64,000 nt of DNA from Paludibacteraceae bacterium (GCA_017937025.1 JAGBEJ010000011.1:1-64000), one strand, 5' to 3'. Numbered from the stretch's first letter, positions 1 to 8,872 are shown. Numbers and translations are program-made. Notes: generated from the letters alone by a model not told the origin.

Positions 1-86
<86 letters not shown>

Positions 87-95
87 TTTTTTTGA

Positions 96-130
96 GAGCC
101 TGTCTGGAGTTCCGGACAGGCTCTTTTTTT
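96..130 (+). terminator. Intrinsic terminator of the rRNA operon
   Basis: A GC-rich stem (GAGCCTGTCTGG pairing with CCGGACAGGCTC, with wobble) closes a four-base loop and is followed by seven T. It lies about 10 bp after the 5S gene and points the same way. Confidence 0.9.
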
Positions 131-307
131 ATGCGCGTGCGTGACACCTACTCTCTTAAGGACTCAGGCATCACAGATATGCTGGCGGCTGGCGTGTCGC
201 CGGCGTTTGTTCAGGGACAAGCGGATCATTCGGACTTGTCGATTACGGCCGTCTATGCCCACACCCGGACTAAGGCAGCATATAACGAACTGAGACAACT
301 TAAATAA
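131..307 (+). pseudogene. Tyrosine recombinase/integrase, C-terminal remnant
   Basis: About 58 codons encode only the last part of a tyrosine-recombinase catalytic domain. The pieces visible are YSLKDSGITDMLAAGVSP (box II helix, in the Bacteroidota variant without the usual HxxR), the ADHSDLSIT segment that carries the H/W position, and VYAH with the presumed nucleophilic tyrosine. The N-terminal arm, core-binding domain and first catalytic Arg are absent. The open frame begins inside the rRNA terminator, so there is no room for the rest of the gene. I infer a decayed integrase left by an integration or deletion next to the rRNA operon. An internal ATG at 131 exists, but a functional protein is unlikely. 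Confidence 0.75.
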
Positions 308-677
308 TCAAATTGCCGTCAAATTAAAAAATAGGCTGTTAATCAATAATTTATAAACCGAAAATGATAAATATTGATTCTCTCAGTCAAATAAAAATTC
401 TTGCCAATCTTTAAAGAATTAGCAAGAATTGTCAAGAAAAAAAATAAGGCACGCCGATTAACCTATAGGTTAATGACGTGCCTTTGCGGACTTTTGTTTT
501 GGACAAGTCCTCTCCGGGCTTATTCTTTGGTCGGTCGCCTTGCCGGGTTTCCGTGGTGAGCTTTGGTAGATTATTTTGTGAATTAAAATGTTATTCGTAT
601 GTTTGCAGTGCTGTTAATCAACCTCTTATATAGCCGGTTCCAAATGTCGGTTACGGAGAGCGGGATTAGCAGCTTTT
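308..677. other. Intergenic region with two hairpins, no gene seen
   Basis: This AT-rich stretch follows the integrase remnant. An inverted repeat, AATTCTTGC at 396-404 and GCAAGAATT at 422-430, lies just before the stronger hairpin at 446-485. From about 490 to 677 I see no convincing coding frame on either strand. It may be decayed mobile-element DNA. Confidence 0.5.
437..485 (-). terminator. Terminator for the phage-like gene pair
   Basis: AAGGCACG at 446-453 pairs with CGTGCCTT at 477-484, and an inner inverted repeat (ATTAACC/GGTTAAT) extends the fold. On the minus strand the stem is followed by a T-rich run (ATTTTTTTTC), as expected for transcripts of the two minus-strand genes upstream. 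Confidence 0.65.
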
Positions 678-1157
678 TTATTTCACTCTCATTGTATATA
701 GGGTTTCTTCCTTGCCGTGCTTTTTTGTCTTTGCTTCTATAGTATATTTCTTATAAACAGTCTCATATACTATAAAAGTTGTGTTTGTATGTTTGCCCGG
801 CTCTTCTCCAGTTTTTCTCATTGTCGGCGCCCACTCTAATACTTTTGTGGCTAACAATGCTTCTAACTCATGAATACCTTTGCTTACACTTTTTGAAAAA
901 ACTTCTTTAAAGAAAGTGTTTCTAATCTTTATCTTTCTTCCGTCAGCTGTTGTTAATCTTATCTGTCTTACTTCTCTGCCTTCCTCATACTCTAAAGGTG
1001 CGTTCTTAAGAAACCAATTCGATATGCTTCTATAGTTTCTTTTCTTGCTCGCCTCTCCTATAGCGCCCACTCTTGGCGCTTCCTTTCCTTTCATCACCAG
1101 TACCGCCGCCAAAGCCAGCAAGCCAAAGCCTAATATCTTAGCGTTGTCGTGTCTCAT
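678..1157 (-). CDS. Small phage-like protein with one N-terminal membrane segment
   Basis: A 159-residue protein with a short N-terminal hydrophobic stretch (residues 8-22, ILGFGLLALAAVLVM) and a basic C-terminal half. Residues 85-159 (KEVFSKSVSKGIHELEALL, then FIVYETVYKKYTIEAKTK) have the helix-plus-strands pattern of small polyvalent-protein/nuclease-like domains found in phage and mobile-element proteins of Bacteroidota. I place it there only by overall look. Its ATG overlaps the stop codon of the preceding gene (ATGA), so the two are probably translationally coupled. Together with the integrase remnant nearby it suggests a prophage or conjugative-element relic. The function is not known. 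Confidence 0.55.
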   Translation of the reverse strand: MRHDNAKILGFGLLALAAVLVMKGKEAPRVGAIGEASKKRNYRSISNWFLKNAPLEYEEGREVRQIRLTTADGRKIKIRNTFFKEVFSKSVSKGIHELEALLATKVLEWAPTMRKTGEEPGKHTNTTFIVYETVYKKYTIEAKTKKHGKEETLYTMRVK

Positions 1158-1450
1158 CTTTTTATTCTGAGTATTATAACCGCCACGAACATAAGCGCTG
1201 CCACTATATCAAGCAGCAGCAGCCACCAAGCCCAGTGCGGCGTTACTTTCTTTTCCTTCTCCACGACAACCGGCTTTTCAGTGTTGACGTTTATTGTGTC
1301 GTGCTTTATGCTTATGCGCTCACGCTCCAGCGTGTTGTAATGATTGACAAAGACTGTATCGCCCTTCATTAATATAAATACGCTGTCACGCTGATAGTGC
1401 CTGAGCGTGTCGATTTGGCGCTGTGTGATTATGGAGTCGTGCCGCTCCAC
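1154..1450 (-). CDS. Small membrane protein, phage-type, possibly spanin-like
   Basis: A 98-residue protein: a polar, probably helical N-terminal region (residues 1-67, rich in charged residues and with the segment LMKGDTVFVNHYN), then a PHWAWW aromatic belt and one C-terminal transmembrane helix (about 74-94) ending in basic residues. Small proteins with a TVF/TVY repeat-like head and a PRWAWW-type tail occur in Bacteroidota prophages next to lysis genes, and a lysis-accessory role is possible. No lysozyme or holin is visible beside it. It overlaps the next gene by four bases (ATGA). It lies between the terminator at 1501-1529 and the terminator at 437-485, and so looks like a two-gene unit. 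Confidence 0.5.
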   Translation of the reverse strand: MERHDSIITQRQIDTLRHYQRDSVFILMKGDTVFVNHYNTLERERISIKHDTINVNTEKPVVVEKEKKVTPHWAWWLLLLDIVAALMFVAVIILRIKR

Positions 1451-1500
1451 TACTGTAATAGTTTTACGGTTTGCAGTCTGTTAAGCAGCATTGACAACAA

Positions 1501-1529
1501 AAAAAAGACGGATTTAGTCCGTCTTTTTT
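1501..1529 (-). terminator. Terminator after the DegP-type protease gene
   Basis: GACGGA at 1507-1512 pairs with TCCGTC at 1518-1523 around a five-base loop. It is flanked by A6 and T6, so it can act in both directions. It lies just past the stop codon of the protease gene. Confidence 0.85.
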
Positions 1530-1549
1530 GATTTCTATGATTTTAGTTT

Positions 1550-2947
1550 TTATTTCTTGCTCAAATCTATGGCGTAATAGCCAGCTTCACCAGTGGTGTA
1601 GATTCCAGATATGAATAGGGCGTTGTCTCTGTTGCTGCCGTTGCTCACTTCGGACAGCGCATTCTTGATGTCTTTGATATCCTTTATAGGCTTATTGTTG
1701 ATGCGTATTATCACGAAATCCTTCTTGATGCCGGCTTGCTGGAACTTGCCGTCTTTGCTGACGCTTGCGACTAAGACTCCATTGCTGATTTTGAACTTTT
1801 GCAGTTTTTCGTTGCTGAGTTCCTGGAACGAAGCGCCAAGCTCATCAAGCGTATTGGCTGTCATCACATCCAAGTTGCCCCTTTTATTCTTCAGTTCTAC
1901 GGTGAATGTCTTTTCGCTGTCATTTCTCAGCACAGTGACCGACACGTTGTCGCCTGGTGCTTTGCGTGCTATCTGCTCTTGCAATTCAGCCACCGATTTT
2001 ACTTTCTTGTCGTTTATCTTGGTTATGATGTCGCCTTCCTTTATGCCAGCGGCTTTGGCAGCAGAGCCTTCGCTGACGGAATGAACGTATGCGCCTTCCA
2101 TCACGCTGATTTTCTTTTCTTTTGCTAACTCATCGCTGATGTCGGAAATAGAGACTCCGAGTATGGCTCTCTGCACCTCGCCGTACTTCTTCAGGTCATC
2201 AACGACTTTTTGTACAAGGCTGCTTGGGATGGCGAAAGAGTATCCTGAGTAGCTGCCGGTCTGTGTGGCAATGGCTGTGTTTATGCCTACGAGCTCGCCT
2301 TTGAGGTTTACCAGCGCGCCTCCGCTGTTACCAGGATTGACGGCAGCGTCGGTCTGTATGAAAGCCTCTATCTTCATGTCGGAGCTAAGTATGTTTATGT
2401 TTCTGGCCTTTGCGCTGACGATGCCGGCAGTGACAGTTGATGTCAAGTTGAACGGATTGCCTATGGCCAGCACCCATTCGCCGATTTTCAAGTCATCGGA
2501 GTTGCCGAACGGTATGGTGTGCAGTTTGTTGGCGTCGATTTTCAGCAGCGCGATGTCGGTGTTAGGATCGGTGCCTACGACTTGAGCGGTGTAGGTCTTT
2601 TTGTCGTTGAGCACGACTTCTATCTCGTCTGCGTCGGCTATGACGTGGTTGTTGGTTACGATGTATCCGTCTTCAGTGATTATGACTCCAGAACCGGACG
2701 CCATGACAGGTTTAGGTTTCTGCTGTTGCTGCATACGTGGCTGTCCGAAAAAGAACTGGAAGAACGGGTCGTCGTCGAATCCCATCATACTTCGCTGCTT
2801 GATTTCAGTCTTGGTCTTGACGTGCACTACAGCGTTTATCGATTTTTCCGCAGCCGATGTGAAGTCGGGTACTTGCGCATTGAGACTGAATGATGCTGTC
2901 AATATGACAGACAACAGAATGAAATGTTTCTTGAGTGATGTTTTCAT
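1550..2947 (-). CDS. degQ: Periplasmic serine protease, DegP/DegQ (HtrA) family
   Basis: A 465-residue HtrA protease. A Sec signal peptide occupies residues 1-24 (cleavage near NAQ/VPD). The trypsin-like domain has the complete triad: His101 in TNNHVI, Asp131 in NTDIALLK and Ser208 in NPGNSGGAL. A PDZ domain follows at about 260-350, and a second, shorter PDZ-like region at about 375-460. HtrA proteases degrade or chaperone misfolded envelope proteins in the periplasm. The Met/Gln-rich loop at 53-80 resembles the LA-loop region of the family. The gene stands alone, with its own terminator and a 144-bp upstream gap in which no consensus promoter was found. Whether it is DegP-like or DegQ-like cannot be settled here. 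Confidence 0.93.
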   Translation of the reverse strand: MKTSLKKHFILLSVILTASFSLNAQVPDFTSAAEKSINAVVHVKTKTEIKQRSMMGFDDDPFFQFFFGQPRMQQQQKPKPVMASGSGVIITEDGYIVTNNHVIADADEIEVVLNDKKTYTAQVVGTDPNTDIALLKIDANKLHTIPFGNSDDLKIGEWVLAIGNPFNLTSTVTAGIVSAKARNINILSSDMKIEAFIQTDAAVNPGNSGGALVNLKGELVGINTAIATQTGSYSGYSFAIPSSLVQKVVDDLKKYGEVQRAILGVSISDISDELAKEKKISVMEGAYVHSVSEGSAAKAAGIKEGDIITKINDKKVKSVAELQEQIARKAPGDNVSVTVLRNDSEKTFTVELKNKRGNLDVMTANTLDELGASFQELSNEKLQKFKISNGVLVASVSKDGKFQQAGIKKDFVIIRINNKPIKDIKDIKNALSEVSNGSNRDNALFISGIYTTGEAGYYAIDLSKK

Positions 2948-3091
2948 GGCTTAAAATATGAAAGTATTTTACAAGGAATAACCCTATCAAATATCTTGCA
3001 ACAACGTCTTGTCAGGCGTGTTTTTTAATACGAATTAACCGACTAATACTCCGTTAAACAAAAGGCAGCCGTTGTGTTAACCCTGTTTATA

Positions 3092-3985
3092 CTATCTGTT
3101 TGATGTGTTGTTCTTGCCGGCAATTTTTCCGAACCTCATTCCTGAATATCTGGCAGCCATATCCGGTAGCCATCTGAGGATTGCCGGTATGTCTAAATGC
3201 TTCACAGCTTGACATAGAACATATAGCGCGAGTTTAAAACCCGTGTTTGCTGATTTGTATGTGTCAAATAGCCCGACTTCTGAATAGAACAGTCCTACTT
3301 CATAATATCTCTTATATACCTGCTTTAGTGTATATTTATGAGAATGCTCAACAATAGCATCGGCGCAGTATTTTTTCTTGTATCCCGCATCTAATAATAT
3401 TTTTGAGTATAACTGGTCCTCATTCATCATTACATTGTATCCTCTGTATCCTCCTAGATGAATGAACGTGTCTCTATCGTATGCAGAGCACGCATCGGAT
3501 GCGAAAAATGCCATTATCTGCATTTTCTCGATGTCGTCTTTTGACACTATATATGACGTGTCAGGGTAGTTCCTTTCCCTTATGTATTTTTCAATTGAGT
3601 TGTTGGTGCAGATTTGCTTTGCGTAATTGTATGCCGTTTCTCCTGTGTGAATATCTTTGACCAGATTGTAAAAGACCATGTCGTCTGCCAATTTGATGTC
3701 TTGAGACAGCATGACCACAATAGGCGACTCGCAATGCTCAATGATTGCCTTTTGTCTTGTAAGGCTATGTGAGAATTCGTTCTTTTTTACCTCAAAGCTT
3801 TCAATGTTGTTCTTCTTTACAAATTCCCTGATTAGCGGCATTTTCTCATCTTCGGAATCTGTGATTGGGAAGACTATTTTATTTATTGTTACATTCTTTT
3901 GTGTCAAAAATGAATTATATAATGGCTTGAGATAGTCATAGCCTTTATATACTGGGCATACAATATCAATAGCGATTTCATTCAT
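3092..3985 (-). CDS. Family 2 glycosyltransferase, rhamnosyltransferase-like
   Basis: A 297-residue GT2 enzyme. The N-terminal strand IDIVCPVYKGYDYL starts the GT-A fold. SQDIKLADD (94-102) sits where the DxD metal/nucleotide-sugar motif is expected, and MNED (187-190) supplies the likely catalytic acidic pair. The segment VEHSHKYTL (212-220) followed by KRYYEVGLF is typical of rhamnosyltransferases of cell-surface polysaccharide synthesis. It is cytosolic or membrane-associated and probably adds a sugar to a lipid-linked glycan; the sugar is inferred. It starts 6 bp after the histidine-kinase gene stop, so it is cotranscribed with it. By eye its codons are more AT-rich than those of its neighbours, which may mean recent acquisition. 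Confidence 0.82.
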   Translation of the reverse strand: MNEIAIDIVCPVYKGYDYLKPLYNSFLTQKNVTINKIVFPITDSEDEKMPLIREFVKKNNIESFEVKKNEFSHSLTRQKAIIEHCESPIVVMLSQDIKLADDMVFYNLVKDIHTGETAYNYAKQICTNNSIEKYIRERNYPDTSYIVSKDDIEKMQIMAFFASDACSAYDRDTFIHLGGYRGYNVMMNEDQLYSKILLDAGYKKKYCADAIVEHSHKYTLKQVYKRYYEVGLFYSEVGLFDTYKSANTGFKLALYVLCQAVKHLDIPAILRWLPDMAARYSGMRFGKIAGKNNTSNR

Positions 3986-3991
3986 TTTGTC

Positions 3992-6900
3992 CTACTTTAT
4001 CACTGGGAATCTAACAAAGAACGTGGTGCCTTTGCCTTCCTCCGAGTTGAACCATATGTCTCCGTCGTTGTTGTTCACAATGTTTTTCACAATGGCGAGC
4101 CCAAGTCCCATTCCTGAATTTTTGGTCGTGAAGTTCGGAGTGAAAATTCGCTCTTTAATGTCGGCTGGTATTCCGGAACCATTGTCTTTTATTTCTATGG
4201 TTATCTGTTTGTCATCGGTCTTTGCGCTGATGCTCACCTCGCCGTCGTTTCTGCTCTGAGGTATTGACTGTATTGCGTTTTTAATAATATTGCTGAATAC
4301 CTGCTTGAGCTGCGTCTTGTCGGCGAGGATGAATATATTGCTGTTGCAAATATCGCAATTGACAGCCACGTTCTCGTCATTGTGGCGGAAAAGTTCTGCC
4401 ACGGACATGACGCTGTCGCAGATGTTGAGTCTTTCCTTTTGCGCTTCTGGCATCTTGGCGAAGTTGCTGAACGCTGTGGCTATGGCCGATAGCGATTCTA
4501 TCTGCTCAATCAGCACTTTTGACGACTTGTCGAAGAATTCGTCGAAGCGCTCGCTGTCGTTCTCCTTCTTCATCCTTTGCATCATCTGTATAGACAGTTT
4601 CATTGGAGTCAGCGGGTTCTTTATTTCGTGTGTGACTTGTCTCGCCATTTGTTTCCATGCCGCCTCGCGCTCGGATTGTGCGAGTTTCTCTGCCGAATCG
4701 TTGAGCTCGTCCACCATTATGTTGTACTGCTCGACTAATTTGCCAATCTCGTCGTCTTTGTCATATTGCAGTTTCTCGTTTCTGCCTTTCAACTGGAATG
4801 CGGCGAGTTTGTTTTTAATCTGGTCGAGCGGTCTGGAGAATTGTTTGCTGACGATTATTGAAATCCATGTTGAGATGAGTATTATGACTAAGTAGATGCT
4901 TATGGTTATGGCGAGCAGGTTGAACACCTCGTTTCTCAGTCTTTCGTATGAGAAGAACGACGGCACGCAGACATAGCCCAGAAGTTTGTTCGACGAGTTG
5001 AGCACAGGCGCGTATGATGCGAAATACTGCAGTTTGCCTATGTGCTCGGTCTGTATCTCCGCATTGTCCGGCGATGTCAGCAGTATTGGGTTTGCATATG
5101 GCGCGGAGATGTAGTGGCTGAATAGCGCGGGCTGCGATGTGGCCACGAGTCTGCCGTTTTCATCGTATAGGTGAGTGTCGGTCTCGTAAGTGTTGGCGAG
5201 GTCCTGCAGGAAGAAGTTAAGGTCTTCGTTTGCCACGTCGTTGAGCGACTTCTTTTTCTTGAATGTGTCCTGTATGTGCTTCTGTATGTAGTGGGTCTTG
5301 TTCAGAAGCGCGGTGTTCTGTCTTTTTGTGTACTGGTTGATGAGGTAGAAGGATGTCACTACGCCGACAATTATGAAACTTGCCACAACCATCAGCATGA
5401 ACGTGAGTTGTATCTTCCTTACGAATCCTTTGCTTGGCTTCATGTCGGAGCGCGATTTTCTGAATGCCAGGAAGAATGCCATTGACAGTAGCAGCAGTAT
5501 AGAGCTGATGATGAATGTGTAAATCCAGAAGAAAAGCGCTGAGTTCAGGTTGTCGAATCTTTTCTGAGAAATGACAATCTCGTCGCCGTTCTGACCTACG
5601 TAAACGTAATGGGAGAAGAACTCCGTGTTCACCGTGAATGTTCTGTTGTCGTTGCCGTGCGACATGGTTTTCGTTGTGTGCAGCCATCTATTGTTGGCAG
5701 GGTAGTGGTATCTGCCTTTTTGCGCTATGCAGATGCCGTTTCTGTATCTGGCTACGGACGTGTTCTCGGTGATGTCAGGAGTATCGTCGGCAGAGAAAAG
5801 CGAAACCGGATAGCTGTAGCTGTTCACGCGTGTGTTGGACTTGAATTCTATGAAAAATATTCTGTCCGATGTAGTGAATCTCGCGATGTATTCCGATGTG
5901 GTGTATTGGTCGTTGCACAGATAGAAATGCGTGTCTTTTATTCTCTCTGCGTTGGACACGGCTCTGTTCAAGTATCTGTACTTCGAGGAGTTTTCCGCAG
6001 TGGTGGAAAGCGCGAATTGCGAAATCGTTATGTCGTAGTTGTTCCAGAATCCTCGGAAGTACGTCTTGTTCATGTAGTCGCAGAACGCTTCTTGCGATAT
6101 GGCGCTTATTGTGTCGTTGCTCAGGCTGTCGCTTTTGGCTGGGATGGTGTCGTTCACAGACACTTTCAGTTCGTTGGTTTCGGTGTCCTGCTTGTCTGGC
6201 ACGACATCAATGTACTTGTCAAGTGCTATCTGGTGCTCAAGGTCCTCGAACATCATCTCGGTGAAGATGTTGCTGTCCAGCAGCTCGCTGTTGTCCAGGT
6301 TTTCAGCCATGGTCTTGTAGAAAGCTTGCTGCTTCTCTCTGAGGTTTGATATTGAGAAAAAGACGATAAACGTGACAAAGGCAGTGGACAGCAGCATAAG
6401 GTTTGTCACGCTATAAAAATTGTCCTTTGATATTCTCGAGGTGAAATCTATGGAACTGATTATTAAAAAATAGGACAGTGCTATCAATGGGCTCGACAGG
6501 ACTGTCACATGCAGCAGCAACAATAATGCGCTGAAGATCACGTTGGAGATGAGCAATGCTTTGTTTACGGTCCGTCTGGCGAGTGTCGATATGCATTTAT
6601 GCCTTATGACAAGGAACGATGTCATAAGCATAAACACAATAATTATGAATATGACATTCGGCCACGACAACCGGCTCGAATCCGACATCACAACCGAGAA
6701 TGTCGAGTTGTATATCAGGTTCTTGAAAATCTCGTAGATGAGTGTGAATATCAGCAGCGATGCCGTTTGCAGCAGTATCAGCGACAGAGTCTTGTTTTTC
6801 TCCTTCCTTAATGATGCGAGCCATGTGCCGTCCACAGTGCCGTATCTGGCGAAGAATACAAGCTCTATTGTGACAAGTGCTGTGAAGAAAAGCAGGTGTC

Positions 6901-7777
6901 CGAGCGACGAGAATATGTTTCCCGAAGCATAGTGTATTGGTGAGAACAGCTCCATCTGGAACAGTTCCTTAGGCCAGTTAAGGTAGAAACACAGTTCCAG
7001 CGCCAGCATTGTTATGAACAGCGAGCACACAAAGGCAGTCAGCGACATTCGTCTTTTGCCAAACAGCCATTTGTAGCTGTTGTTTATGGCGAACAGCAGC
7101 ATGAAGAATATCAAGGCTATGGCTATGGTGAACAGGTACGAGAATACCTTGTAGCTGTACATTATGCTCTTGTCTGTCTTCAGGCTGAAAATGTACTCTC
7201 CTTTGTGCGAGAACACGGCGTATTCGTCGGTCTTGTCGCCGTTGATCAGGCTGACTGTCTTGTCGATGTCGAAATCCTTGTGAAATCCTGATGACAGATA
7301 CTCGTTGTCGGTCTTGTACTCGTTCTTTATTTTTATCAGTCCGACAATGGTGTAATCCTTCGCCTCTCTTGTGAACGCCAGCGCGTATGAGTTGGGCAGT
7401 TGCAGCAGCGGTTTGCTTATGTCTATGTCTTTCAGCAACAAAGGCATGCCCGTGGTGTTGTCGGTCCAAAAGACGATTCGGCCCTTGTTGTAGATGAAGT
7501 AGCTGATGCCGTCGTCGCTGTTCTGTGGCAGCGAGAATACGTTGCTGTTGGACAGATCATTGCTGTCGGAAGTCTCTATGGCGTTTTGTATTGTGTCCAG
7601 CTCGCTATCGACAGCCTTGCTCTTTATGTTTATCGTATTTTGAAACGACTTGATGTCAAGGTCTGGATTTGATGTCGATATGTACGCCTGTCTGAATGCG
7701 TATGCCAAGATTATCAGAGCAACGAAGGCTATGACGCTGAACTTATTCTTTTTTATTATGTCTTTTATGCTGACCAT
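3992..7777 (-). CDS. Very large multi-pass membrane histidine kinase, NtrY-like
   Basis: A 1261-residue sensor kinase. In order: a transmembrane helix (about 12-28), an extracytoplasmic region to about 210, a cluster of about eight hydrophobic helices (about 210-480), a second extracytoplasmic region (about 480-755), further helices near 760-820, a third short sensor region, a helix near 950-970 leading into a HAMP linker, and then the kinase core. The phospho-acceptor is His1050 in QVTHEIKNPLTPM, the NtrY-type H-box. The N-box is NIIKNAI and the G-boxes are DNGSGIP and GMGLGLAI. It should autophosphorylate and pass phosphate to a response regulator, but none is encoded nearby. It begins 39 bp after rlmH and ends 6 bp before the glycosyltransferase gene, forming one operon. 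The extra membrane domain between sensor regions is unusual. The signal sensed is unknown. Confidence 0.88.
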   Translation of the reverse strand: MVSIKDIIKKNKFSVIAFVALIILAYAFRQAYISTSNPDLDIKSFQNTINIKSKAVDSELDTIQNAIETSDSNDLSNSNVFSLPQNSDDGISYFIYNKGRIVFWTDNTTGMPLLLKDIDISKPLLQLPNSYALAFTREAKDYTIVGLIKIKNEYKTDNEYLSSGFHKDFDIDKTVSLINGDKTDEYAVFSHKGEYIFSLKTDKSIMYSYKVFSYLFTIAIALIFFMLLFAINNSYKWLFGKRRMSLTAFVCSLFITMLALELCFYLNWPKELFQMELFSPIHYASGNIFSSLGHLLFFTALVTIELVFFARYGTVDGTWLASLRKEKNKTLSLILLQTASLLIFTLIYEIFKNLIYNSTFSVVMSDSSRLSWPNVIFIIIVFMLMTSFLVIRHKCISTLARRTVNKALLISNVIFSALLLLLHVTVLSSPLIALSYFLIISSIDFTSRISKDNFYSVTNLMLLSTAFVTFIVFFSISNLREKQQAFYKTMAENLDNSELLDSNIFTEMMFEDLEHQIALDKYIDVVPDKQDTETNELKVSVNDTIPAKSDSLSNDTISAISQEAFCDYMNKTYFRGFWNNYDITISQFALSTTAENSSKYRYLNRAVSNAERIKDTHFYLCNDQYTTSEYIARFTTSDRIFFIEFKSNTRVNSYSYPVSLFSADDTPDITENTSVARYRNGICIAQKGRYHYPANNRWLHTTKTMSHGNDNRTFTVNTEFFSHYVYVGQNGDEIVISQKRFDNLNSALFFWIYTFIISSILLLLSMAFFLAFRKSRSDMKPSKGFVRKIQLTFMLMVVASFIIVGVVTSFYLINQYTKRQNTALLNKTHYIQKHIQDTFKKKKSLNDVANEDLNFFLQDLANTYETDTHLYDENGRLVATSQPALFSHYISAPYANPILLTSPDNAEIQTEHIGKLQYFASYAPVLNSSNKLLGYVCVPSFFSYERLRNEVFNLLAITISIYLVIILISTWISIIVSKQFSRPLDQIKNKLAAFQLKGRNEKLQYDKDDEIGKLVEQYNIMVDELNDSAEKLAQSEREAAWKQMARQVTHEIKNPLTPMKLSIQMMQRMKKENDSERFDEFFDKSSKVLIEQIESLSAIATAFSNFAKMPEAQKERLNICDSVMSVAELFRHNDENVAVNCDICNSNIFILADKTQLKQVFSNIIKNAIQSIPQSRNDGEVSISAKTDDKQITIEIKDNGSGIPADIKERIFTPNFTTKNSGMGLGLAIVKNIVNNNDGDIWFNSEEGKGTTFFVRFPVIK

Positions 7778-7816
7778 GTTTCCTTTTTCTATTTCTTCTG
7801 TTCGGCGGCATTATTC

Positions 7817-8290
7817 TTATTCATGGTGGTAATGCTCGCCTTTGATTATTGTGAAGGCGCGATACAGCTGCTCCACGAAGAGGAGTCTTATCATCTGGTG
7901 TGAGAATGTCATCCTCGATATAGAAATTTTGCCGTGAGCCATGTCGTATATCTTCTGCGAGAATCCGAACGGACCTCCGATTACGAAGACAATCCTTTTC
8001 CTCGTCGAAGTCATCTTCTTTTCCATATAGCCGGCGAATTCTGTAGATGTGAACTCTTTGCCTTTCTCGTCGAGGAGTATTATCTCGTCGTTAGGCTCCA
8101 GGCTTTTCAGTATGGTTTCCGTGTCTTTCTCCTTCTGTTGCTCGATGCTTAGGCTTTTGGCGTTTTTCAGTTCAGGGAGAGTGGTCACTGAGAAGTCTGC
8201 GTAATGCGTCAGTCGTCCGACGTAGTTGCTTATTCCCTCCTCGAGGTATTTCTCGTTGGTCTTTCCAACTTGTATGAGTGTTATCTTCAT
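7817..8290 (-). CDS. rlmH: 23S rRNA (pseudouridine1915-N3)-methyltransferase
   Basis: RlmH is a SPOUT-fold methyltransferase that modifies pseudouridine 1915 in helix 69 of 23S rRNA on assembled 70S ribosomes. The protein begins MKITLIQVGKT and shows the SAM-binding knot FVIGGPFGFS and the C-terminal KISISRMTFSHQMIRLLFVEQLYRA and YHH residues of the family. The chosen ATG (8288-8290) gives 157 residues, the usual family length. A nine-codon longer reading exists but adds nothing conserved. It is the first gene of the rlmH - histidine kinase - glycosyltransferase unit. Confidence 0.95.
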   Translation of the reverse strand: MKITLIQVGKTNEKYLEEGISNYVGRLTHYADFSVTTLPELKNAKSLSIEQQKEKDTETILKSLEPNDEIILLDEKGKEFTSTEFAGYMEKKMTSTRKRIVFVIGGPFGFSQKIYDMAHGKISISRMTFSHQMIRLLFVEQLYRAFTIIKGEHYHHE

Positions 8291-8314
8291 AAAGTAAAAG
8301 CCTGATTCCGTATG

Positions 8315-8322
8315 CAAAAATA
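8315..8322 (-). promoter_or_regulatory. Bacteroidota -7 box for rlmH operon
   Basis: Read on the minus strand this is TATTTTTG, matching TAnnTTTG, 25 bp before the rlmH start codon. The upstream TTG has poor spacing, so only the -7 element is supported. Confidence 0.45.
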
Positions 8323-8372
8323 ATAATCTTTAAATCAAGCTTGAAAAGTTCTTTTTATATATTGTCTTGTGA

Positions 8373-8404
8373 TTTGCAATAACTCATATTTGGTATTATT
8401 TTTG
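8373..8404 (+). promoter_or_regulatory. Promoter for the DUF4783-nadC genes
   Basis: TTTG at 8373-8376 and TATTTTTG at 8397-8404, spaced by 20 nt, match the Bacteroidota housekeeping consensus. The start codon follows about 54 nt downstream. Confidence 0.7.
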
Positions 8405-8457
8405 CATCTCAAAGCAATAGACAAAAAGCATACGCTTTCCAACATCTATTGAATGCT

Positions 8458-8862
8458 ATGAGACATACAATATTATTGACAATCGCAATTACGTTCTTAT
8501 CTGCATTATCTGCATTTTCACAGGATAAAGTCCAGTTGTTCGACGCTTTCAAGAATGCTGATGCAAATGCCATATCAACGTATTTCAATGATAATATAGA
8601 AATGACCTTGCCAAATGCCCAGAACTTTTTCACCAAGAGTCAGGCAAGAGGCATACTTGCGGATTTCTTCAAGAAAAACCAGGTGTCGGATTTCACGGTC
8701 CTGCATACTGGCAACAAAGAAAACTCCGCATTCACAATAGGCAATCTTAAGACGGCGAATGGAATTTACAGAGTGTCGTTCTTCGCTCGCAAAGTGCCTA
8801 ATGCGACTAAAAAGCAGATTTACCTTTTAAGAATAGAGAAATCTTTAGAATCGGAAAAATAA
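8458..8862 (+). CDS. Secreted DUF4783 protein upstream of nadC
   Basis: A 134-residue exported protein. A signal peptide (residues 1-21, RHTILLTIAITFLSALSAFS) precedes a compact alpha/beta domain (KVQLFDAFKNADANAISTYF, then a C-terminal YRVSFFARKV and YLLRIEK). The pattern matches the DUF4783 family, a Bacteroidota family with an NTF2-like look whose members often precede nadC. Its role is not known. The ATG at 8458 is preferred to an upstream TTG because it begins directly with the signal peptide. It lies 10 bp before nadC and shares its promoter. Confidence 0.8.
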   Translation: MRHTILLTIAITFLSALSAFSQDKVQLFDAFKNADANAISTYFNDNIEMTLPNAQNFFTKSQARGILADFFKKNQVSDFTVLHTGNKENSAFTIGNLKTANGIYRVSFFARKVPNATKKQIYLLRIEKSLESEK

Positions 8863-8872
8863 TAAAAGCACA

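Noticed and set aside
5609-6349. 246-codon frame opposite the histidine kinase
   Set aside because: It overlaps a continuous kinase reading frame and has no domain.
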